From the NCBI RefSeq assembly GCF_000716445.1, contig NZ_JNWK01000053.1, positions 1 through 49,190 of the forward strand: a stretch of 49,190 nt of DNA, given 5' to 3'. Shown here one piece after another: positions 43,511 through 49,190 of the stretch; the first letter of the stretch is position 1, and every line of letters starts with the position of its first letter. The notes below the pieces were generated by a model. The model was given only the letters and a program-made list of their open reading frames with translations. It had not been told where the DNA came from and ran no database searches. The DNA is from Streptomyces wedmorensis (GTDB taxonomy: Bacteria > Actinomycetota > Actinomycetes > Streptomycetales > Streptomycetaceae). Position numbers and translations under genes: made by a program.

Positions 43511-45025
43511 ATGACGGAAGGCACCATGCTCGCACCAACCGCAACACCCACAGTCTCACCTGCCCGCGTCACCGCCGTGCTGCGGATTCTCGTGCTGTCG
43601 ACGTTCGTCGTGCTGCTCAACGAGACGATCATGGTCAACGCGATTCCGCGGCTCATGCGGGAGTTCGAGGTCACGGCGGCGGCCGCGGGGTGGCTGTCGA
43701 CCTCCTTCATGCTGACGATGGCGGTGGTCATCCCGGTGACGGGGTGGTTCCTCCAGCGCGTGACGACGCGGACCGCCTTCAACCTGGCGATGGCGCTGTT
43801 CCTGGTCGGTACGGCCCTGGCCGCCGCCGCGCCCGCGTTTCCCGTGCTGCTGGCCGCTCGGGTCATCCAGGCCAGCGGCACCGCCGTCATGATGCCGTTG
43901 CTCATGACGACGCTGATGACCCTCGTGCCTCCGCATGACCGCGGTCGTGTCATGGGCAACATCACGCTCGTCATCTCCGTGGCTCCCGCCCTCGGCCCCG
44001 CGGTCTCCGGTGTGCTGCTGCAGCTGGGGCCGTGGCGGCTGCTGTTCCTCGCCGTGCTGCCCATCGCGGGAGCCATGGCCGTGTTCGGTCACCGCAAGCT
44101 GGTGAACATCGGCGAGCCGCAGGCGGGCCCGATCGACTGGCTGTCCGTCCCGCTGGCGGCGGCGGGGTTCGGCGCCCTGGTGTACGGCCTGAGCGAGCTC
44201 GGCGCCGGGGACGCGGCGAAGGGCCCGGTGCCCCCGTCGGTCACGACCATCGTCGGCGCCGTGTTCGTGGGACTGTTCGTGTGGCGACAGCTGGCGCTGC
44301 AGCGCTCGTCGACGCCGCTCCTCGACCTGCGCGCGCTGACGTTCCGTCACTTCGCCGTGGCGCTCGGCCTGATGTGCCTGTCCTTCATGGGCCTCATGGG
44401 CGCGTTCATCCTGCTGCCGATCTACCTCCAGGAGGTGTGCGACCTCACCTCGCTGCAGACCGGACTGCTGCTCATCCCCGGCGGCCTGACCATGGGCCTG
44501 CTCGGTCCGCAGGTCGGCAAGCTCTACGACCGCTTCGGCGCACCCCGCCTGGTCGTACCCGGCGCCGCCCTCACGGCGCTGTGCCTCGCGCTGTTCGCCT
44601 TCACCGGCGAACAGACCTCGCCGTGGGTGATCCTCGCCCTGCACGTGGCCCTGAGCGCCGGCATGGCGTTCGTCTTCACCCCCGTCTTCACCTCCGGCCT
44701 GTCCGTGCTGCCGCCGCACCTCTACCCGCACGGCTCCGCGATCCTCGGCTCGCTCCAGCAGGTGGCGGCCGCCGCGGGCACCGCCCTGGTGATCAGCGTC
44801 ATGACGGGACACACGGCCACCGCGTTGGCCGAGGGCGACGACCCCGTCGGCGCCCTGTCGACGGGCATCCAGTGGGGCTTCGGCGTCGGTGCCGTACTCG
44901 GCGGCCTGACCGTGCTGGTCGCACTGCTGGTCCGTACGCCGCCCACTCCGCCCGTGCCCGGCGCGCCCGAGGCCCAGGACGAGGACGGCACCACGACCAG
45001 CAAGACCGCGAACGCGCCCAGCTGA
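43511..45025 (+). CDS. DHA2-family (EmrB/QacA-type, 14-helix) multidrug MFS exporter
   Basis: This 504-residue protein has about 14 hydrophobic segments. The helix-1 motif LNETIMVNAIPRLMREFEVT is the standard DHA2 signature (LDxTIVNVALP-like, with E in place of D), followed by GWLSTSFMLTMAVVIPVTGWFLQRVTTR and the antiporter motif C region VISVAPALGPAVSG. It should export drugs by proton antiport. The start ATG 43511 follows GGAGGA. The C-terminus is acidic and disordered. Palindromes at 45081-45142 follow it. Confidence 0.88.
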   Translation: MTEGTMLAPTATPTVSPARVTAVLRILVLSTFVVLLNETIMVNAIPRLMREFEVTAAAAGWLSTSFMLTMAVVIPVTGWFLQRVTTRTAFNLAMALFLVGTALAAAAPAFPVLLAARVIQASGTAVMMPLLMTTLMTLVPPHDRGRVMGNITLVISVAPALGPAVSGVLLQLGPWRLLFLAVLPIAGAMAVFGHRKLVNIGEPQAGPIDWLSVPLAAAGFGALVYGLSELGAGDAAKGPVPPSVTTIVGAVFVGLFVWRQLALQRSSTPLLDLRALTFRHFAVALGLMCLSFMGLMGAFILLPIYLQEVCDLTSLQTGLLLIPGGLTMGLLGPQVGKLYDRFGAPRLVVPGAALTALCLALFAFTGEQTSPWVILALHVALSAGMAFVFTPVFTSGLSVLPPHLYPHGSAILGSLQQVAAAAGTALVISVMTGHTATALAEGDDPVGALSTGIQWGFGVGAVLGGLTVLVALLVRTPPTPPVPGAPEAQDEDGTTTSKTANAPS

Positions 45026-45080
45026 CGTCCTGGAGGACGGCCGACCGAGGCCTGCTGTCACGGGCCCCGCGGCGGTGTAG

Positions 45081-45142
45081 TCACCCCTCGGGGTGAGCAC
45101 GGCTCGGGGTCGGAGTGAGCACGCGTGCTCACTCCGACCCCG
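45081..45142. repeat. Hairpin plus 38-bp perfect palindrome
   Basis: TCACCCC/GGGGTGA (45081-45096) is followed by a perfect 38-base palindrome (45105-45142) with centre ACGCGT and half-sites containing GGAGTGAGC. It lies between the DHA2 exporter and the next gene, both rightward. It could terminate the exporter transcript, but the absence of a loop and the repeated GTGAGCAC words (45094-45101 and within the palindrome) also suit an operator. Confidence 0.65.
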
Positions 45143-45190
45143 GTCACCGCACCCATCCGCCACGCCTCCCGGGCCGCATAGCCTCTTCGT

Positions 45191-45874
45191 ATGCCCGACG
45201 AGATCATGCCAAGCGCCGCCCTTCCCGACCCGACCGAGTCACGGACCTCGTCCTTCGTTCGTGCCACCCTGGGATGTGGCGGCGCCGCGCTTGTCGGCGT
45301 ACTCGCGCTGGTCATCGCCCTGGCGTGGGGCGCGTCGGGCTCGACGGACTACCCTCGCGTCGCGCCCGAGGAGATGGCGAACCGCGCCCTCCAGCGGTCC
45401 CAGGAGGCGTACGACGTCATGGGGTTCAAGCGCACCATGGAACCCGGAGTCGAGGACATCGGCGTCAGCACGGAGAACACGCTCGGCTCCGGCTTCTGCT
45501 ACGACGGCGGCCTGTTCGGGCTCGAGGACAAGACCGTCGACGGCGCCTACTCGATGAGCCACCGCTGGGCCCTCGACCATGTGCCGGCCGGCCAGGCGGT
45601 GCCCGGACTCCGCCGACTGCACCAGCACTTCAAGGACAACGACTGGAAGATCACGTCCTACCACGAAGGCGAGCAGGGCAAGGACTGGGAGTTGTTCGTC
45701 CAGCGCGACGGCGGCGACGAGCGGATGTCCTTCGCCTGGTACGCCGACCGGGAGTACTTCACCGGCGGCGCCAGCGTTCCCTGCGCCTACGACCCGGAGT
45801 GGAAGAACGGCGACGTCGGCCCTGCCGGCGACGACGAGAGGCCCCCCGCCTTCGGGCCGACGCGGCACGGCTAA
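45191..45874 (+). CDS. Membrane-anchored hypothetical protein
   Basis: The protein has 227 residues. A short cytoplasmic N-terminus precedes one membrane segment (about 27-50, LGCGGAALVGVLALVIALAWG), followed by a soluble outer domain (about 55-227) rich in acidic and aromatic residues (RSQEAYDVMGFKRTMEP, NDWKITSYHEGEQGKDWELFVQRDGGDERMSFAWYAD). Two cysteines (GFCYDGG and SVPCAYD) could pair outside the cell. The start ATG 45191 is 49 bases after the large palindrome. No family is recognised. Confidence 0.65.
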   Translation: MPDEIMPSAALPDPTESRTSSFVRATLGCGGAALVGVLALVIALAWGASGSTDYPRVAPEEMANRALQRSQEAYDVMGFKRTMEPGVEDIGVSTENTLGSGFCYDGGLFGLEDKTVDGAYSMSHRWALDHVPAGQAVPGLRRLHQHFKDNDWKITSYHEGEQGKDWELFVQRDGGDERMSFAWYADREYFTGGASVPCAYDPEWKNGDVGPAGDDERPPAFGPTRHG

Positions 45875-45928
45875 GGGGTGTCCTGCCGATCAGGCCGGGC
45901 TCGCGGCGTGATCGACAGGACACCCCTT
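45873..45928 (+). terminator. Long stem-loop overlapping the stop codon
   Basis: AAGGGGTGTCCTG pairs with CAGGACACCCCTT (13 bases). After one mismatch, five more pairs close an 18-base loop. The stem begins inside the TAA stop of the upstream gene. It may work in both directions, since a leftward gene ends at 45971. Confidence 0.8.
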
Positions 45929-45970
45929 GGGCCCTGTCCGGAAAGTGCCGCCTGAGCGGCGCGGCGTCCG

Positions 45971-47098
45971 TCAGGACGTGACGGGGGCGGTGGCGAGCGC
46001 GGGGGCCGGGGGCTCCTCGGGCTCCGGCTCAGGGGCCTCGTCGCTGAGCTGGTCGCGCAGGTAGTTCCAGAAGACGGCGATGATGGCGGCCAAGGGCACG
46101 GCGAGCAGGCTGCCCACGATGCCGGCGAGGCTGCCGCCGAGCGTCACCGCCAGGAGGACGACGGCCGCGTGCAGGCCGAGACCGCGGCTCTGGATCATGG
46201 GCTGGAAGACGTTTCCCTCCAGCTGCTGCACGACGATGATGATCGCCAGGACGATCAGCGCGTCGGTGGGGCCGTTCGACACGAGCGCGATGAGGACCGC
46301 GACGAAGCCGGCGAACAGGGCGCCGATGATCGGCACGAACGCGGAGACGAAGGTCAGCACCGCAAGCGGCAGGACCAGCGGGATGTCGAGGATCCACAGA
46401 CCCACGCCGATGCACACGGCGTCGAGGAGTCCGACGAACGCCTGGCTGCGCACGAACGCACCCAGGGTGTCCCAGCTCCGCTCCGCCACGACCGGTACGT
46501 CGACGGCGAGCCGGCCGGGGAGCTGGCGGGTGAGCCACGGCAGGAACCGGGGGCCGTCCTTCAGGAAGAAGAACATCAGGAAGAGGGCCAGGAAGGCCGT
46601 GACGACCCCGTTGAACACCGTGCCCACGCCGGTCGCGACCGCGGTGACCATGCTGCCGATGCTGTCCTGGACGCGGGCCATGGCCGTGTCGAGAGCGCCG
46701 GAGATCTCGTCGTCGCCGATGTTCAGCGGCGGCCCGGCGGCCCACTCGCGCAGTCGCCCGATTCCCTCGACCACGCCCTTGGACAGCTCCCCGGACTGAG
46801 ACGCGACGGGCACCGCGATGAGCGCGATGACACCGGCGACGACCAGCATGAAGGAGATGGTGACGACGGCTGCCGCCAAGGCCGGCGGCCAGCTGTGCCG
46901 TCGCAGGAAGCGCGTCAACGGCCAGGTCAGGGTGGTGAGGAAGAGCGCGACGACGAGGGGCCAGACCACCGACCACATGCGGCCCACGATCCACAGTGTC
47001 ACCCCGGCCATCAGCAGGACGACCAACGACTCGGCGGACACCCGAGCCGCTGTTCGCAGGGCGGCGGTGGCTTTCGCGGAACGCAATGTGGCAGACAT
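45971..47098 (-). CDS. AI-2E family (PerM-type) transporter
   Basis: This 375-residue protein follows the AI-2E/UPF0118 pattern: paired N-terminal helices, a periplasmic amphipathic segment (SQSGELSKGVVEGIGRLREWA), the motif FLKDGPRFLPWLTRQLPG, and the C-terminal LAVLTFVSAFVPIIGALFAG and VVQQLEGNVFQPMIQSRGLGLHAAVV signatures. Functions proposed for the family include autoinducer-2 export and Na+/H+ antiport; nothing here decides between them. The acidic, proline-rich C-terminus (DEAPEPEPEEPPAPA) is cytoplasmic. ATG 47098 is chosen over an upstream GTG. Confidence 0.88.
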   Translation of the reverse strand: MSATLRSAKATAALRTAARVSAESLVVLLMAGVTLWIVGRMWSVVWPLVVALFLTTLTWPLTRFLRRHSWPPALAAAVVTISFMLVVAGVIALIAVPVASQSGELSKGVVEGIGRLREWAAGPPLNIGDDEISGALDTAMARVQDSIGSMVTAVATGVGTVFNGVVTAFLALFLMFFFLKDGPRFLPWLTRQLPGRLAVDVPVVAERSWDTLGAFVRSQAFVGLLDAVCIGVGLWILDIPLVLPLAVLTFVSAFVPIIGALFAGFVAVLIALVSNGPTDALIVLAIIIVVQQLEGNVFQPMIQSRGLGLHAAVVLLAVTLGGSLAGIVGSLLAVPLAAIIAVFWNYLRDQLSDEAPEPEPEEPPAPALATAPVTS

Positions 47099-47146
47099 GG
47101 GCCCCACCCTATGGACCCCCGGCGGGCACGGTGCGGTCGGGTGTTC

Positions 47147-48898
47147 CTACTCCTCCGTGGGGCCGAGGTCGGGCGTGTCGAGGAAGTCGACGGTACGGGT
47201 ACGGGGGCCGGCGTGGAGCTCCAGGACGACGATCTCGTTCGTACCGGCGCGCAGGACGGGAGCAGGAACGTACAGCGAGCGCTGCGGGCCGCGGGACCAG
47301 TAGCGGCCGAGCGGGAAGCCGTTGACCCAGGCGTTTCCCTTGGTCCAGCCGTCGAGGTGGAGGTAGGTGTCGGCGGGCTTGGCGACCTCGAAGGTGCCCC
47401 GGTGGAAGGTGGGGCCCACGGGAGTCGTCGTGGTGGCGGCGAACGGGATGTCCTCCAGCGTGGTGAGCGGGAGGGGGCGGTTCGTCCACGCCGTCGGCTC
47501 GACGCCGTCGAGGAGGACCGCGCCGAGCAGCCCCTTGCGGTCGTGGATGCCCTGGCCGTAGTTCACCCGGCCCTGGTTCTCGACCAGGATCGAGAGCCGG
47601 CTGCCCGCCCGGGGCGCGGTGAACGCCAGGGAGTGCTCGTGGCTCTCGCGCTCCAGGACGCCCACCGGCTGCCCGTCGACGAAGACCTGTGCCCGGTCGC
47701 GGACGTGCTCGACCTCCAGCAGCGTCGGCCCGCGCAGGGGCAGCGTGGTCTCGTAGAGGACGAAGCCGAAGTCCTGTTCCAGTTCCTCCATGGTGAGGGG
47801 CCGCCGGGAGTCGATCCGCGCCGTCAGCGCGTCCGCGGTCGACAGGAGGTCGGCGCTGTCCGTCAACGCGACCGTGGGGGCGGACAGTTTGGGGCCTGCG
47901 GCGGGTACGGGTTCGCTCGGCACGGGGGCGTACTTGGCGATGACGTCGCGGAAGGCGGTGTACTTCGCGGTCGGGTCCCCGGCCTCGTCGAGCGGGGCGT
48001 CGTAGTCGTACGACGTGACGGTGGGGCGGTAGGTGTGCTTGTCGTTGGCGCCGTTGGTGAAACCGAAGTTGGTGCCGCCGTGGAACATGTAGAAGTTCAC
48101 CGATGCGCCGGTGGCGAGGACCTCGTCGAGTTCCTGCGCGGCGTGGTCGGGGTCGCGTACGACGTGGTGGGCGCCCCAGCGGTCGAACCAGCCGATCCAG
48201 AACTCCGTCGTCATCAGCGGCCCCTCGGGGCGCTGTGAGCGCAGCGAGGTCAGATGGTGGGCCCCGCGGCTACCGAAGTTGGCGGTCGCGAGGACGCCGG
48301 GCAGGGCGCCAGGCTCCAGGTCGACCGGCTGGTCGCAGGTGAACAGCGGGACGTCGACCCCGCAGGCGCGCAGTGAGCCGGCGATGTGTTCCAGATAGGC
48401 GGTGTCGTCGCCGTAGGCTCCGTACTCGTTCTCCACCTGCACGGCCAGGATCGGCCCGCCCTGCGAGGCGAGGTAGGGGCGGAGGGGGGTGAGCAGGCGG
48501 TCGAAGAAGTCGTCGACCGCCGCGAGGAACCGGGGGTCGCGGGATCGCAGCTGGATGTCAGGCTCGGCGAGCAGCCACGACGGCAGACCGCCGCCCTCCC
48601 ACTCCGCGCAGATGTACGGGCCGGGCCGCAGCAGGACGTGCAGGCCCTCGGCGGCGGCGAGATCGAGGAAGCGGGGGAGGTCCAGCCCGCCGTCCAGCAC
48701 GAATCGGTCGGGTCGGGGCTGGTGCAGGTTCCAAGGGACGTACGTCTCCACGGTGTTGAGGCCCATGAGGCGGGCCTTGCGGAGTCGGTCCTGCCACTGC
48801 TCGGGGTGGACCCGGAAGTAGTGCAGCCCGCCGGACAGGAAGCGGAAGGGCTGGCCGTCGAGCAGGAAGCCGGCCTTGTCCATCTGGAGATCGGGCAT
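47147..48898 (-). CDS. GH35 beta-galactosidase
   Basis: This 583-residue glycoside hydrolase family 35 enzyme has HYFRVHPEQWQDRLRKARLMGLNTVETYVPWNLH, RPGPYICAEWEGGGLPSWLL, the acid/base glutamate E158 in QVENEYGAYG and the nucleophile E232 in TTEFWIGWFD. C-terminal jelly-roll domains (about 370-583) end in HLDGWTKGNAWVNGFPLGRYW, typical of the family. There is no signal peptide, so it works in the cytoplasm on imported galactosides. A LacI-type operator lies 51 bases upstream of the start, and a sugar-binding protein gene lies beyond it in the same direction. Confidence 0.92.
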   Translation of the reverse strand: MPDLQMDKAGFLLDGQPFRFLSGGLHYFRVHPEQWQDRLRKARLMGLNTVETYVPWNLHQPRPDRFVLDGGLDLPRFLDLAAAEGLHVLLRPGPYICAEWEGGGLPSWLLAEPDIQLRSRDPRFLAAVDDFFDRLLTPLRPYLASQGGPILAVQVENEYGAYGDDTAYLEHIAGSLRACGVDVPLFTCDQPVDLEPGALPGVLATANFGSRGAHHLTSLRSQRPEGPLMTTEFWIGWFDRWGAHHVVRDPDHAAQELDEVLATGASVNFYMFHGGTNFGFTNGANDKHTYRPTVTSYDYDAPLDEAGDPTAKYTAFRDVIAKYAPVPSEPVPAAGPKLSAPTVALTDSADLLSTADALTARIDSRRPLTMEELEQDFGFVLYETTLPLRGPTLLEVEHVRDRAQVFVDGQPVGVLERESHEHSLAFTAPRAGSRLSILVENQGRVNYGQGIHDRKGLLGAVLLDGVEPTAWTNRPLPLTTLEDIPFAATTTTPVGPTFHRGTFEVAKPADTYLHLDGWTKGNAWVNGFPLGRYWSRGPQRSLYVPAPVLRAGTNEIVVLELHAGPRTRTVDFLDTPDLGPTEE

Positions 48899-48948
48899 GC
48901 GCTGTTTGCTCCTGTACGTGAAGGGTCGTGCGAGGGCCGGGACTTCTA

Positions 48949-48976
48949 CCCTCTATGTTTACGCAAACATAGAGGG
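48949..48976. promoter_or_regulatory. LacI-family type operator upstream of the GH35 gene
   Basis: Twelve-base perfect arms (CCCTCTATGTTT / AAACATAGAGGG) flank ACGC. The core TGTTTACGCAAACA has the central CG and TTT/AAA flanks usual for LacI/GalR-type operators. It should control the beta-galactosidase. The repressor gene is not in the window. Confidence 0.75.
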
Positions 48977-49024
48977 CGTGGCAACCCCTTTCCATGAAGA
49001 CGGGGTGAAGAGCGCGGGTGAGGC

Positions 49025-49052
49025 GGGGCGGAGTCGGATGCGGCTCCGCCCC
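49025..49052 (-). terminator. Stem-loop after the sugar-binding protein gene
   Basis: GGGGCGGAG pairs with CTCCGCCCC over nine bases with a 10-base loop, 18 bases beyond the stop of the leftward solute-binding gene. It separates that gene from the GH35 unit. Confidence 0.6.
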
Positions 49053-49069
49053 CGTCTCGTCGTGGGGGT

Positions 49070-49190
49070 CTACTTGTTGACGGTGAAGCCTTGGTCGTTG
49101 CCGTACTTGACGCTGGCGTCCTGCCAGGCCTTGAGGCCGTCGGTGAGCTTGGTGGGGGTGACGTAGGCCTTGCCGACGGTGTCGTTGAAG
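49070..49190 (-). CDS. C-terminus of an extracellular sugar-binding protein (ABC importer), partial
   Basis: The minus-strand frame is open from the right edge and ends at TAG 49070-49072. The last 40 residues (FNDTVGKAYVTPTKLTDGLK, then AWQDASVKYGNDQGFTVNK) match the C-terminal end of family-1 carbohydrate solute-binding proteins, with the usual final helix carrying W-Q-D near the tail. The rest of the gene and probably its permease genes lie outside the window. With the GH35 enzyme it suggests a galactoside uptake and hydrolysis locus. Confidence 0.7.
   Translation of the reverse strand, partial: FNDTVGKAYVTPTKLTDGLKAWQDASVKYGNDQGFTVNK

Overview
The window is high-GC actinobacterial DNA, most likely chromosomal Streptomyces or a close relative. 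The evidence is strong G/C third-position bias (which creates long antisense reading frames), GGAGG-type ribosome binding sites, mycothiol-type and DUF4232/DUF4916 families, a single TTA leucine codon among all the genes, and many MFS, PadR, MerR and GlxA genes. I see no rRNA, tRNA, CRISPR array or complete mobile element. It reads as an accessory-rich chromosomal segment of small self-contained cassettes, several with their own palindromic operator.

Layout. 1-2.2 kb: two coupled proteins with Ig-like extracytoplasmic domains (the first cut by the window edge), a DUF4916/NUDIX-like protein and a hypothetical. 2.3-8.7 kb: a double-MerR regulator divergent from an erythromycin-esterase-like hydrolase, a small membrane protein under a tandem palindrome, a VWA protein, and a GlxA-type regulator divergent from an MFS exporter. 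8.8-14.5 kb: a 1194-residue helical-repeat protein, a relic of an M1-peptidase-like gene, a streptomycin-kinase-like APH and a DUF4232 lipoprotein. 14.6-18.3 kb: a broken mycothiol-dependent maleylpyruvate-isomerase-like gene, and a PadR/acyl-CoA dehydrogenase pair with a perfect PadR-type palindrome.

18.4-24.1 kb is the most coherent system. It encodes a CsoR-fold repressor with a CstR-like two-cysteine site, a TauE/SafE exporter, a rhodanese-DUF2892 protein, a CstB-like MBL-rhodanese-rhodanese protein and a divergent MFS transporter followed by a cytidine/blasticidin-type deaminase. Five copies of a TAC(N6-7)GGTAT-type 16-mer sit at their promoters. I infer a reactive-sulfur (persulfide/sulfite) sensing and detoxification regulon: dioxygenase and sulfurtransferases convert persulfide to sulfite and thiosulfate, TauE exports the product, and the repressor senses persulfide.

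24.2-29.3 kb: two VOC proteins, a ComB-like protein, a HAD-like protein, and a coupled DUF485/solute-sodium symporter pair closed by a strong terminator. 29.3-34.8 kb: an IS630 scrap, a GH15 enzyme, a TTA-containing protein with two Myb/SANT-like modules, a trypsin-like protease with a TIG domain, and an AbfB-fold protein. 35.2-40 kb: MFS transporter, unusual cytochrome P450, secreted PHA depolymerase. 40.1-45.9 kb: a PadR repressor divergent from a coupled alpha/beta hydrolase and phosphotransferase, a hypothetical, a DHA2-type drug exporter and a membrane-anchored hypothetical. 46-49.2 kb: an AI-2E family permease, a GH35 beta-galactosidase with a LacI-type operator, and the C-terminus of a sugar-binding lipoprotein.

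Family calls come from reading motifs by eye; no database search was run.
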